Positions 55,749 to 64,000 of a stretch of DNA of 64,000 nucleotides are shown here, piece after piece. The DNA is from Synechococcus sp. CS-1329. Lineage in GTDB: Bacteria; Cyanobacteriota; Cyanobacteriia; PCC-6307; Cyanobiaceae. The stretch spans positions 22,175 to 86,174 of the forward strand of contig NZ_JAHLYS010000037.1 in the NCBI RefSeq assembly GCF_025128055.1, given 5' to 3'. The notes under the pieces are model-generated. The model worked only from the letters and a program-made list of their open reading frames with translations. It was not told the DNA's origin and did not search any database. A program made the translations under genes and the position numbers. Positions within the stretch are counted from its first letter, which is position 1; every line of letters starts with the position of its first letter.

Positions 55749-57206
55749 GTGACCGTTCGGGTTCGTCTGGCTCCCAGCCCCACGGGAACCCTGCACATCG
55801 GCACCGCCCGCACGGCGGTCTTCAACTGGCTGTTCGCCCGCCATCACGGCGGCGAATTTTTGCTGCGCATCGAGGACACCGACCGCGAGCGCTCCAGGCC
55901 CGCGTTCACGGCCGACATCCTCGATGGCCTCGCCTGGCTGGGTCTGAACTGGGACGCCGAACCCGTGATCCAGAGCGAGCGGATCGAGGAGCACCGCCGC
56001 GCCATCAGCCAGCTGCTGGAGGCTGGTCTGGCCTACCGCTGCTACGCCTCGGAAGCGGAGCTGGAGCAGATGCGCGAGCGCCAGAAGGCCAGCGGCTCCG
56101 CCCCCCGCCACGACAACCGCCACCGCCACCTCAGCGGCGAGCAGGAGCAGGCCTTCATCGCCGAGGGCCGCGAAGCGGTGGTGCGCTTCCGCATCGACGA
56201 CGGTGCCAGCATCGGCTGGAGCGATCTGGTGCGCGGCGAGATGCGCTGGAGCGGCAGCGACCTGGGCGGCGACATGGTGATCGCCCGCCGGGCCCCGGCC
56301 GATCGCATCGGCGACCCGCTCTACAACCTGGTGGTGGTGGTCGACGACGCCGCCATGGCCATCAGCCATGTGATCCGCGGCGAGGACCACATCGCCAACA
56401 CCGCCAAGCAGCTGCTGCTCTACGAAGCCCTCGGCCTGCCACTGCCGGTGTTTGCCCACACGCCGTTGATCCTCAACCCGGAGGGCCGCAAGCTCTCCAA
56501 GCGCGATGGGGTCACCTCCGTGGGCGAATTCCGCACCATGGGCTACACCGCCGAGGCGCTGGTGAATTACATGACCCTGCTGGGCTGGTCGCCGCCGGAG
56601 GGCATGGCTGAGCGCTTCACGCTGCCGCAGGCCGCAGAGGCGTTCAGCTTCGAGCGGGTGAACCGGGCCGGCGCCCGCTTCGACTGGGACAAGCTCAACT
56701 GGCTCAATGCCCAGGTGCTGCATGAGCTGGCCCCCGCCGAGCTGCGCCAGGCCCTGGTGCCGCTCTGGCAGGCCGAGGGCTGGCAGGCCCCCGGTGAGGA
56801 GGGTTCAGGCGATGGCGGCCGGGAGGCCTGGGAACTGGCCCTGGCTGAACTGCTGGGCCCTTCCCTGATCACCCTCAACGATGGCCTGGAGCAGGCCCGC
56901 CCCTTCTTCGTGCGCCCCGATCTCGACGCCGGCGCCAGCCAGCAGCTGGAGGTCGAAGGCGCCACCGCCGCCCTGACGGCGCTGCTGGAGCGGCTGCAGG
57001 ACGGAGGTCTCAGCACTGAAGGGGCCCAGGCCCTGCTGGCCGAGGCCGCCAAAGCGGCGGGGGTGAAAAAGGGTGTGCTGATGAAGAGCCTCAGGGCCGC
57101 CCTGCTGGGCAGCCTCCAGGGCCCGGATCTGATCACCACCTGGTTGCTGCTGCACAGCAGCGGCGAAGACCGCACACGGCTGATGCTGGCCGTGGCACCC
57201 GCCTAG
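55749..57206 (+). CDS. gltX: Glutamyl-tRNA synthetase
   Basis: Class I synthetase charging tRNA-Glu, whose product also feeds tetrapyrrole synthesis through hemA. The 485-residue protein from GTG 55749 begins [22 protein letters not shown] (shown in part: HIGT signature) and contains KLSKRDG, the KMSKS-equivalent. The frame is open into tRNA-Asp, which rules out earlier starts. The stop lies in a 10-base tandem duplication. Confidence 0.96.
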   Translation: MTVRVRLAPSPTGTLHIGTARTAVFNWLFARHHGGEFLLRIEDTDRERSRPAFTADILDGLAWLGLNWDAEPVIQSERIEEHRRAISQLLEAGLAYRCYASEAELEQMRERQKASGSAPRHDNRHRHLSGEQEQAFIAEGREAVVRFRIDDGASIGWSDLVRGEMRWSGSDLGGDMVIARRAPADRIGDPLYNLVVVVDDAAMAISHVIRGEDHIANTAKQLLLYEALGLPLPVFAHTPLILNPEGRKLSKRDGVTSVGEFRTMGYTAEALVNYMTLLGWSPPEGMAERFTLPQAAEAFSFERVNRAGARFDWDKLNWLNAQVLHELAPAELRQALVPLWQAEGWQAPGEEGSGDGGREAWELALAELLGPSLITLNDGLEQARPFFVRPDLDAGASQQLEVEGATAALTALLERLQDGGLSTEGAQALLAEAAKAAGVKKGVLMKSLRAALLGSLQGPDLITTWLLLHSSGEDRTRLMLAVAPA

Positions 57207-57218
57207 GGCCGCCTAGGG
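57199..57218. repeat. 10-base tandem duplication spanning two convergent stop codons
   Basis: CCGCCTAGGG occurs twice. The TAG in the first copy (57204-57206) ends gltX; the CTA in the second (57213-57215) is the TAG stop of the convergent antiporter gene. The core CCTAGG is palindromic, so each copy can stop translation on either strand. Confidence 0.9.
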
Positions 57219-58493
57219 CGCCTCCGGAGAGGCCACGGCCAGGTTCTGGCCGCCGCTGGGAAGCTTCTGCAGCCGCTGCTCCTCCAGCTCCTCTTCGCTG
57301 AGGCGCAGGCCCAGCAGACCCGCCAGGGGAGCGGCGGTGAACCCCTGCAGGCCCACGGTCATCAGGATGGTCAGGAACACCAGCCCCTGCAGGGCTCCTG
57401 CCCCCTCCACGCCGGCTTCATAGAGGCGCAGGGCGAACAGGCTGGCCACGGCGGCGGTGACGATCCCGCGCGGGGCCAGCCAGCTCAGCAGCAGCTTCTG
57501 GCCGCCGCTGAGGGGCAGGCCGAAGGTGGCGATCTGCATGGCCACGGGCCGCACCAGCAGCATCAGGATCAGCACACAGCCCACCCCGCCCCAGCCCAGG
57601 GGGCTGAGGTCAGCCCAGGCCACATCGGCGGCCAGCAGCGGGAAGAGGATGCTGATGGCCAGCTGGGCCAGCTGGCGGATCAGGTCATCGAGCATGGCGG
57701 CCTCGGTGTCGGCGAAGCGGCCCACCAGCACCCCAGCCATCACCGCGGCGGGCAGACCCGACTCGGGCATCACCACTTCGCAGCCGGTGAACATCAGGAA
57801 CATCACCCCCAGGGTGAGCTGCAGGCGCAGGCCACTCTCAGGATCCACCGGCAACCGCCGCAGCAGCACCGCCAGCAGCAAGCCACTGAGGGCACCCACC
57901 CCTACGCCGAAGCCCAGCCGCTGCAGCAGCTCCAGGGCGAGATCCTGCCAGTCGTAGCGGTCGGTGAGCACCAGCTCCAGCAGCAGCAGGGCCAGCACGG
58001 CGCCGATGGGCTCCAGCACCAGCCCTTCCCCCTCCAGCACATCCCCCAGGGGAGGGGCCAGGCGCATCTGCTGGATCAGGGGCGTCACCACCGTGGGGCC
58101 CGTGCCCAGCACGATCGCGCTGTACACCGCCGCCAGCGGCCAGCTCAGGCCCGCCAGCCAGTGGGCCGCCAGCAGGCCGGCGGGCAGGGCCACCAGCAGG
58201 CGCACCACCACGATCCGCAGCACCGCCAGGCGGGTGGTGCTGCCCGGAAGGCTCAGCTTGAGGCCCCCGTCGAAGAGCACCAGGCTCACCAGCAGCCCCA
58301 CGATCGTTTCCAGGCCACTGCCCAGGGCGAAGGGATCCACCAAGCCCAGCCCGGAGCGGCCGATCAACAGGCCGGAGGCCAGCAGAAGCACCACCGACGG
58401 CAGGCCGGTGAGCAGGGAGGTGAGCTGGGCCAGAGCTCCAGAGAACACCGTGATCCCCCAGAGCAACTGGAGCCTCTCGGGGGCATCAGTCAT
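57213..58493 (-). CDS. Cation/proton antiporter (CPA family)
   Basis: A 426-residue protein with about twelve membrane segments and the Na+/H+ exchanger pattern VVLLLASGLLIGRSGLGLVDP, VLFDGGLKL, SAIVLGTGPTVVTPLI and GEGLVLEPIGAVLALLLLE. The TGPTVVTPL and LEPIGA elements occupy the positions of the core ion-binding residues. NhaP-like exchange of Na+ or K+ for protons is likely; ion choice cannot be told. The C-terminus is a short cytoplasmic tail without a TrkA domain. Divergent from polA by 57 bases. Confidence 0.85.
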   Translation of the reverse strand: MTDAPERLQLLWGITVFSGALAQLTSLLTGLPSVVLLLASGLLIGRSGLGLVDPFALGSGLETIVGLLVSLVLFDGGLKLSLPGSTTRLAVLRIVVVRLLVALPAGLLAAHWLAGLSWPLAAVYSAIVLGTGPTVVTPLIQQMRLAPPLGDVLEGEGLVLEPIGAVLALLLLELVLTDRYDWQDLALELLQRLGFGVGVGALSGLLLAVLLRRLPVDPESGLRLQLTLGVMFLMFTGCEVVMPESGLPAAVMAGVLVGRFADTEAAMLDDLIRQLAQLAISILFPLLAADVAWADLSPLGWGGVGCVLILMLLVRPVAMQIATFGLPLSGGQKLLLSWLAPRGIVTAAVASLFALRLYEAGVEGAGALQGLVFLTILMTVGLQGFTAAPLAGLLGLRLSEEELEEQRLQKLPSGGQNLAVASPEAP

Positions 58494-58550
58494 GGCTCAA
58501 CGACCAGGGCCCCCCAGAATGCCCCAGCCGGACTGGGGAACGAGAGAGGA

Positions 58551-61532
58551 ATGGCCGAAGCACCGATGCTGCTGCTGGTGGATGGCCACTCCCTGGCCTT
58601 CCGCAGCTTCTATGCCTTCGCCAAGGGCGGCGAGGGGGGACTGAGCACCAAGGAGGGGGTGCCCACCAGCGTCACCTACGGCTTTCTCAAGGCGCTGCTG
58701 GAGAACGTCAAAGGGCTCACCCCCCAGGGGGTGGTGATCGCCTTCGACACCGCCGAGCCCACCTTCCGCCACGAGGCCGACGCCAGCTACAAGGCCCACC
58801 GCGATGAGGCCCCGGAACAGTTCTTCGCCGACCTGGCCAACCTGCAGGAGATCCTGGCGGGGGCCATGGATCTGCCCCTGTGCATGGCCCCCGGCTATGA
58901 GGCCGACGACGTGCTCGGCACCCTGGCCAACCGCGCCGCCGCTGCCGGCTGGCGGGTGCGCATCCTCTCCGGCGATCGCGACCTCTTCCAGCTGGTGGAT
59001 GACGAGCGCGACATCGCCGTGCTGTACATGGGCGGCGGCCCCTATGCCAGAAGCTCAGGCCCCACCACGATCCGCCGCGAGGGGGTGATCGCCAAGTTGG
59101 GAGTGAGGCCGGAGGAGGTGGTGGACCTCAAGGCCCTCACCGGCGATGCCAGCGACAACATCCCCGGAGTCAAAGGGGTGGGCCCTAAGACAGCGATCAG
59201 CCTGCTCAACGCCCACCTCAACCTCGATGGCATCTACGCGGCGTTGGAGCAGCAGAAAGGAGCGCTGAAAAAGAAGCTTGAAGCCGATCGGGAGAGCGCC
59301 TACCGCTCGCGCATGCTCGCCGAGATCCTGATCGACATCCCCCTGCCGTCCGAACCGAGGCTGACGCTGGGGTCGGTGGACGGGACGGCCCTGGCCCAAC
59401 GGCTGGAGGAACTGGAGCTGTTCAGCCTGGCCCGCCAGCTGGCGGCCTTCGAGCGGGCCTTCTCCGCCGATCACCAGGCCCATCAGGGTGCGCCGGGCTC
59501 AAGCGCGGGCAGCTCGTCGTCTGCGCCGGCTGATCCGGATGCTCTGGCCTCGCCCTCAGTCTCGCCATCTGTCTCGCAGCAACCCGACTCCGGCCAGGAA
59601 GGCGCACCGCCCGTCCTGGAGCCTGAGATCATCCACAGCCCAGAGCAGCTCGAAGCTCTGCTGGTGCGGTTGATGGCCGCCACCGACCCCGACCAGCCGA
59701 TCGCCCTCGACACCGAGACCACTTCCTTGAACCCGTTCCAGGCGGAGCTGGTGGGAGTGGGGCTGTGCTGGGGAGAAGGCAGCTGCGATCTGGCCTACAT
59801 CCCGATCGGACACCAGCCGCCTTCGCCGGAGGCCAGCGCCGATCTGCTCACACCACCGGCCGCTGAGCCCGCAGCGCTGCCGAAGCAGTTGCCCCTCGAC
59901 CAGGTGATCGCGGCCCTGGCCCCCTGGCTCGAGAGCGCCCAGCACCCCAAGACCCTGCAGAACGCCAAATACGACCGGCTGATCCTGCTGCGCCACGGCC
60001 TCGGCCTGGAGGGGGTGGTGATGGACACCCTGCTGGCGGATTACCTGCGCGATGCCAACGCCAAGCACGGGCTGGAGGTGCTGGCGGAGCGCAATTTCGG
60101 CTTCACGCCCACCAGCTTCAGCGAGCTGGTGGCCAAGGGGGAGACCTTCGCGGCGGTGCCGATCGAGGCCGCCGCCCTCTACTGCGCCATGGATGTGCAT
60201 GTCACCTGGCGGCTGACGCCGCTGCTGCGCGGCCAGCTGCAGGAGCTGGGGGAAGCCCTGCCGAAACTGCTCGATCAGGTGGAACTGCCGCTGGAGCCGG
60301 TGCTGGCGCGCATGGAGGCCACCGGCATCCGCATCGACAAGCCCTATCTGGCGACCCTGAGCGAAGAACTGGCGGGCACCCTCGCCAGCCTCGAGGCCGG
60401 AGCCCGCGAGGCCGCCGGGGTCGACTTCAACCTGGCCTCGCCCAAACAGCTGGGCGAGCTGCTGTTCGAGACGCTCAGTCTCGACCGCAAAAAATCCCGC
60501 AAGACCAAGACCGGCTGGAGCACCGATGCCGCCGTGCTCGAGAAGCTCAGCGGCGACCATCCCGTGGTGTCGCTGGTGCTGGAGCACCGCACCCTGAGCA
60601 AGCTCAAGAGCACCTACGTGGATGCGCTACCGGCGCTGGTGGAGCCGGAAACGGGCCGGGTGCACACCGATTTCAACCAGGCCGTCACGGCCACCGGTCG
60701 CCTGTCCAGCAGCAACCCCAATCTGCAGAACATCCCCATCCGCACCGAGTTTTCCCGGCGCATCCGCAAGGCGTTCCTGCCCCAGCAGGGCTGGCAGCTG
60801 ATCAGCGCCGACTACTCCCAGATCGAGCTGCGCATCCTCACCCACCTCTCGGGCGAGGAGGTGCTGGTGGAGGCCTACGCCAACGGCGACGATGTCCACG
60901 CCCTCACGGCCCGGCTGCTGCTGGACAAGGACGAGGTGACACCCGACGAACGGCGCCTGGGCAAGACGATCAACTTCGGCGTGATCTACGGCATGGGCGC
61001 CCAGCGCTTCGCCCGCGAAACCGGCGTCAGCCAGGCCCAGGCCAAGGAGTTCCTGAGCAAATACAAGCAGCGCTACCCGAAGGTGTTCGCCTTTCTGGAG
61101 CTGCAGGAGCGGCTGGCCCTCAGCCGCGGCTACGTGGAGACGATCCTGGGGCGGCGACGTCCGTTCGCCTTCGATCCGGGCGGGCTGGGGCGGCTGCGGG
61201 GCAAACCACCCGAGGAGATCGAGCTGGAGGTGGCCCGCCGGGCCGGGATGGAGGCCCAGCAGCTGCGGGCGGCGGCCAATGCCCCGATCCAGGGCTCCAG
61301 CGCCGACATCATCAAGCTGGCGATGGTGCAGCTCGACCAGCAGCTGCGGACCTCGGGCCTGCCGGCGCGGCTGCTGCTGCAGGTACACGACGAACTGGTG
61401 CTGGAGGCTGCCCCTGAGGCCCTCGAGCTGGTGCTGGCGGCGGTGAAGCAGGTGATGGAAACGGCCCTGGAGCTGCGGGTGCCGCTGGTGGTGGACACGG
61501 GGGTGGGGCCGAACTGGATGGAGACGAAGTAG
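58551..61532 (+). CDS. polA: DNA polymerase I
   Basis: A 993-residue enzyme with 5'-3' exonuclease (LLLVDGHSLAFRSFYA, GDASDNIPGVKGVGPKTA), a proofreading domain with Asp387 and Glu389 (ALDTETTSLN) plus NAKYDRL and YCAMDVHVTW, and the polymerase: motif A Asp754 (SADYSQIELR), O-helix KTINFGVIYGM, motif C Asp947-Glu948 (QVHDELVLE). Proofreading residues look intact, unlike in Taq. A Ser/Pro-rich linker of about 45 residues joins the first two domains. ATG 58551 is chosen; the frame is open further but overlaps the divergent antiporter. Confidence 0.97.
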   Translation: MAEAPMLLLVDGHSLAFRSFYAFAKGGEGGLSTKEGVPTSVTYGFLKALLENVKGLTPQGVVIAFDTAEPTFRHEADASYKAHRDEAPEQFFADLANLQEILAGAMDLPLCMAPGYEADDVLGTLANRAAAAGWRVRILSGDRDLFQLVDDERDIAVLYMGGGPYARSSGPTTIRREGVIAKLGVRPEEVVDLKALTGDASDNIPGVKGVGPKTAISLLNAHLNLDGIYAALEQQKGALKKKLEADRESAYRSRMLAEILIDIPLPSEPRLTLGSVDGTALAQRLEELELFSLARQLAAFERAFSADHQAHQGAPGSSAGSSSSAPADPDALASPSVSPSVSQQPDSGQEGAPPVLEPEIIHSPEQLEALLVRLMAATDPDQPIALDTETTSLNPFQAELVGVGLCWGEGSCDLAYIPIGHQPPSPEASADLLTPPAAEPAALPKQLPLDQVIAALAPWLESAQHPKTLQNAKYDRLILLRHGLGLEGVVMDTLLADYLRDANAKHGLEVLAERNFGFTPTSFSELVAKGETFAAVPIEAAALYCAMDVHVTWRLTPLLRGQLQELGEALPKLLDQVELPLEPVLARMEATGIRIDKPYLATLSEELAGTLASLEAGAREAAGVDFNLASPKQLGELLFETLSLDRKKSRKTKTGWSTDAAVLEKLSGDHPVVSLVLEHRTLSKLKSTYVDALPALVEPETGRVHTDFNQAVTATGRLSSSNPNLQNIPIRTEFSRRIRKAFLPQQGWQLISADYSQIELRILTHLSGEEVLVEAYANGDDVHALTARLLLDKDEVTPDERRLGKTINFGVIYGMGAQRFARETGVSQAQAKEFLSKYKQRYPKVFAFLELQERLALSRGYVETILGRRRPFAFDPGGLGRLRGKPPEEIELEVARRAGMEAQQLRAAANAPIQGSSADIIKLAMVQLDQQLRTSGLPARLLLQVHDELVLEAAPEALELVLAAVKQVMETALELRVPLVVDTGVGPNWMETK

Positions 61533-61592
61533 TCAGTGCTGCACATCGATCGGTGCATCCGGGCCATAGTCGCTGAGAAGAACCCAATCGGT

Positions 61593-62054
61593 ATGCAGTC
61601 ACCGAGACCCGAGATCAACCCTGCCGGCGCGCCTCTCCGCAACCGCCGACCGAAACGGCGAGAGCTGTTCTGCCCGGCCCACCCCGAGCAGCGCCTGCTG
61701 GGCAATGGCCGCAAGTACTTTCTGCATCTGCTCACCCCCGAGGAGCTCAAGCAGCGGGGCATGAGCGACAAAAAAGCGCGCCTTGTGATTCAGGCCTACC
61801 CGGTGCTGGTGCTCAGCGACGAGTGGCTGGAGGAGCTGTTCTGTGCGGAATGCGGCGGCAACCGTTGGTGCCATGTGTCGAAGCACGATCGGATCAGCCA
61901 CACGGTGCGCTGGGCGAAGCGCGAGCTCTGGCAGCAGGTGGCCCATGTGGATCCGGTGGTGGCCAACCCGAGCGTGGGTGAGTTCACTCGGAGGGAAGCG
62001 GGGCGATCACGTACTCGCCGGCAAGATGGGGGGCGTTGGTACGACTCCCACTGA
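61593..62054 (+). CDS. Cys/Trp-containing protein of unknown function
   Basis: A 153-residue protein from ATG 61593 (GTG 61536 also in frame). It has a basic N-terminus, FCPAHP and LFCAECGG with nearby His (HVSKHDRISH), so four Cys/His positions could form a zinc site. A conserved-looking VRWAKRELWQQVAHVDP follows. The last 48 bases overlap the end of the convergent dehydratase gene; the basic, Ser/Arg-rich C-terminal 25 residues encoded there may be unconserved. Family unknown. Confidence 0.7.
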   Translation: MQSPRPEINPAGAPLRNRRPKRRELFCPAHPEQRLLGNGRKYFLHLLTPEELKQRGMSDKKARLVIQAYPVLVLSDEWLEELFCAECGGNRWCHVSKHDRISHTVRWAKRELWQQVAHVDPVVANPSVGEFTRREAGRSRTRRQDGGRWYDSH

Positions 62055-63908
62055 GGGGCCGCTCAGAGGCTGGTAGTCCCTCACCAGAACCCGCAGGGCA
62101 GGAATCAGGCGCTGGTCGTCCCATTCCTCCAGAACGTGCCGCAGTTTCTCGAGAAGGGGTTCCAGCTGCTCGGGGGCAAAGAACTCCTCTTGGGCCTTGC
62201 GGATCAGGGGATGGTCGGTGGGCTGATCGTTCTCCTGGGTCAGGAGCTCCTCGTAGAGCTTCTCACCCGGACGCAGTCCGGTGAAGTGGATGGCGATGTC
62301 CCCATCGGGATGGGCCTCGTCGCGGATCGTGCAGCCAGAGAGACGGATCATCTGACGGGCCAGATCCAGGATCCGCACCGGTTCGCCCATGTCGAGTACG
62401 AATACCTCCCCGCCACGGGCCATGCCACTGGACTGCAACACCAGCTCGACCGCCTCGGGAATCGTCATGAAGTAGCGGGTGACCTGCGGATGGGTCACGG
62501 TGAGAGGCCCACCGACGGCGATCGCACGGCGGAAGTGGGGCACCACAGACCCCGAGGAGCCCAGCACGTTGCCGAAGCGCACCATCGAACAGATGGGCCC
62601 GTTCCCCGCAGCCACCGTGCGAGCGGCTGCGGCCTGCACAAGCAGTTCGCAGACCCGCTTGCTGGCGCCCATCACGTTGGTGGGGCGGACGGCCTTGTCG
62701 GTGGAGATCAGGACAAAGCGCTCCAGGCCGCAGCTGAAGGCCACCTCCAGGGCCGCGCTCGTACCACGCACGTTGTTGACGACACCGGCGCAGGGGTTCG
62801 CTTCCACCAGGGACACATGCTTGTAGGCGGCGGCATGGAACATCACCTGCACGCCATGGTCATGGCAGAGGGTCGCCAAGCGCCTGCTATCGCAGACGTC
62901 CCCCAGGACCGACACGAAGCAGAGCGGGGGGGACGTATCGAGCTGCCGAAGGCTGCGGAGCTCGTTCTCGAGTTTGTAGAGAGCCAGCTCACTGCGCTCC
63001 AGCAGCACCAAGCTGCGAGGGTCCTGACGGTAGATCTGGCGGCAGAGCTCCGAACCAATCGAGCCACCGGCGCCAGTGATCATAACCACCCTGCCGGCCA
63101 CAGTCGCACGCAGTAGATCAGTATCGGGCTTGCAGGTCTCGCGACCAAGCAGATCCTCGATCGCCACTGGCCGCAGTTCGGTGACCACCTCCTGCCCGGC
63201 AGCGATGCGGGCCAGGGAAGGAATCGAGAGCACCGACAACCCCAAGGCTGTGAGCTGATCAACCAGCTCCCGTCTTCGGTGGCGTGGGGCCGAGGGCATC
63301 GCCAAGAGGATCTGCTGAATGCCATGGAGCTCAATCAGCTGGCTCAGCTGGTCCGGGGAGTGAATGGTCAAACCCTCCAGGCGGCGCCCCCACAGGACCG
63401 GGTCGTCGTCGAGAACGCCCACCAGCTTGTATGTGCTCTGGTAGCGCAATTCAGCCAGCAACTGAGCGGCCGCCTTACCGGACCCATATACCAAGGTGGG
63501 CTGTCTCTGGTTGCCTCCTGGACCCTGCTTGAATGTGGCGGTGGACCGCACGGCAAGCGAAAACCGCAGCAGATCGCGCATGACAATGCGGCTGGCGATC
63601 AGGCTGGTGGAGACCAGCAGCCAGAACAGTGGCCAGAAACTCCGGGGAGGATGTTCGCCCGGTCCGCTTAGGGAAGAGACCAAAACCAGAAGCAGCACCG
63701 CCAGCAAACTGCGGGGCAAAAGGCCGTAGAGTGATCTGCTGCCTGAGAAGCGGGTGAGGCTGCGATACCAGCCACTGATCACCAGAACGGCCAGGCTGAG
63801 GCCCACCGACCAGGACAGGAGCCAGAGATTGCCGAGGAACTGGGGAGGATTCCACTCACCTAAGAGTTTGCTGAAAAACGAGCCCACGAGCCAGTTTTCC
63901 ACAGGCAT
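62007..63908 (-). CDS. Membrane-bound nucleotide-sugar 4,6-dehydratase (WbpM/PglF/CapD type)
   Basis: A 633-residue protein with an N-terminal four-helix membrane domain (about 20-115), a first Rossmann fold (VYGSGKAAAQLLAEL), and a C-terminal extended short-chain dehydrogenase domain: GAGGSIGSELCRQI, FHAAAYKHVSLVE, STDKAVRPTNVMGASKR and GLRPGEKLYEELL. Such enzymes make 4-keto-6-deoxy UDP-sugars for surface polysaccharides or glycans. Its position at the window end suggests a polysaccharide locus to the right. The first Rossmann half resembles the CoA-binding domain of WbpM relatives. Confidence 0.93.
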   Translation of the reverse strand: MPVENWLVGSFFSKLLGEWNPPQFLGNLWLLSWSVGLSLAVLVISGWYRSLTRFSGSRSLYGLLPRSLLAVLLLVLVSSLSGPGEHPPRSFWPLFWLLVSTSLIASRIVMRDLLRFSLAVRSTATFKQGPGGNQRQPTLVYGSGKAAAQLLAELRYQSTYKLVGVLDDDPVLWGRRLEGLTIHSPDQLSQLIELHGIQQILLAMPSAPRHRRRELVDQLTALGLSVLSIPSLARIAAGQEVVTELRPVAIEDLLGRETCKPDTDLLRATVAGRVVMITGAGGSIGSELCRQIYRQDPRSLVLLERSELALYKLENELRSLRQLDTSPPLCFVSVLGDVCDSRRLATLCHDHGVQVMFHAAAYKHVSLVEANPCAGVVNNVRGTSAALEVAFSCGLERFVLISTDKAVRPTNVMGASKRVCELLVQAAAARTVAAGNGPICSMVRFGNVLGSSGSVVPHFRRAIAVGGPLTVTHPQVTRYFMTIPEAVELVLQSSGMARGGEVFVLDMGEPVRILDLARQMIRLSGCTIRDEAHPDGDIAIHFTGLRPGEKLYEELLTQENDQPTDHPLIRKAQEEFFAPEQLEPLLEKLRHVLEEWDDQRLIPALRVLVRDYQPLSGPSVGVVPTPPILPAST

Positions 63909-63923
63909 CAGTGGATTTCCGGC

Positions 63924-64000
63924 TCAAAAAGTCGGATCGGCGGCTATCAGAGCCGCAAACTGCCCGATTTCGGCATCGTTGGCCTCTCTGCAAGACATTG
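63924..64000 (-). CDS. Possible C-terminal end of an upstream gene
   Basis: On the minus strand a frame entering from the right edge reads EANDAEIGQFAALIAADPTF and stops at 63924-63926, 15 bases before the dehydratase start. Codon use looks like the rest of the window, but 24 codons are too few to be sure. Confidence 0.35.
   Translation of the reverse strand, partial: MSCREANDAEIGQFAALIAADPTF

Noticed and set aside
55736..55753. Five-codon ATG frame (MSIRQ) overlapping the gltX start
   Set aside because: It could be a leader peptide, but such a frame is expected by chance and has no regulatory codons or hairpins.
1..64000. CRISPR arrays, insertion sequences, prophage or integrase genes
   Set aside because: No regularly spaced repeats, transposase, integrase or phage structural genes seen; the only repeats are short tandem duplications and one hexamer microsatellite.

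Overview
The window is a GC-rich (about two thirds G+C by eye), tightly packed piece of a cyanobacterial chromosome, most like the alpha-cyanobacterial Synechococcus/Cyanobium group. The signs are phycobilin synthesis (PcyA), chlorophyll phytyl-tail synthesis (ChlP), ferredoxin-sulfite reductase, class II FBP/SBPase (GlpX), glycogen synthesis (GlgC), a system II cytochrome c synthase (CcsA) and a cyanobacterial respiratory oxidase operon. I see no phage, transposon, integrase or CRISPR array. Genes often overlap by 1-4 bases (ATGA, GTGA or TGATG junctions), GTG and TTG starts are common, and no gap between genes exceeds 300 bases.

Layout. 1-2.4 kb: a pair of M16 peptidases, one without the zinc motif. 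2.4-6.1 kb: pcyA, overlapped by a DevBCA-type ABC exporter. 6.1-10.3 kb: a small basic protein with its own terminator, a family 2 glycosyltransferase, rpsB, tsf and an acidic protein of unknown function. 10.3-20.3 kb: recG, a VanX-type dipeptidase, a small secreted protein and sir (minus strand), glyS, chlP (minus) and a VanY-type carboxypeptidase. 20.5-26.2 kb: typA, a DUF309 gene, an LptA-like protein, lptB, one LptF/G permease and ccsA. 26.3-34.2 kb: central carbon metabolism and tetrapyrrole synthesis (rpe, glpX, hemA, glgC, gnd, pgl) ending in a CIA30-domain gene and an unknown gene.

34.2-48.4 kb is one long minus-strand run. In transcription order it holds yajQ, a fused 5-oxoprolinase, gamma-glutamyltransferase, a possible tiny membrane protein, two DUF2231 membrane proteins, an oxidase operon (ctaC-ctaD-ctaE) translationally coupled to a GMC oxidoreductase, a small membrane protein and ilvD. 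The CtaC subunit has lost most CuA ligands, and CtaD has the YSHPxVY signature of A2-type oxidases. Together these suggest the alternative (ARTO-type) terminal oxidase, probably fed by quinol rather than cytochrome c. This is the most interesting region.

48.5-64 kb: a MAPEG protein, an SPFH/NfeD pair arranged divergently, a DprA-like Rossmann protein beside a P-loop/DRTGG protein, a short-chain dehydrogenase, map, a PepSY-type membrane protein, a translation block (rplS, tRNA-Trp, a small unknown protein, tRNA-Asp, gltX), a cation/proton antiporter, polA, an unknown Cys-rich protein and a membrane-bound nucleotide-sugar 4,6-dehydratase at the right end.

Most genes are housekeeping. Less explained features are the oxidase locus with its membrane and GMC neighbours, the pcyA-exporter coupling, the acidic protein before recG, and short tandem duplications at stop codons, two of which supply stops for convergent genes.
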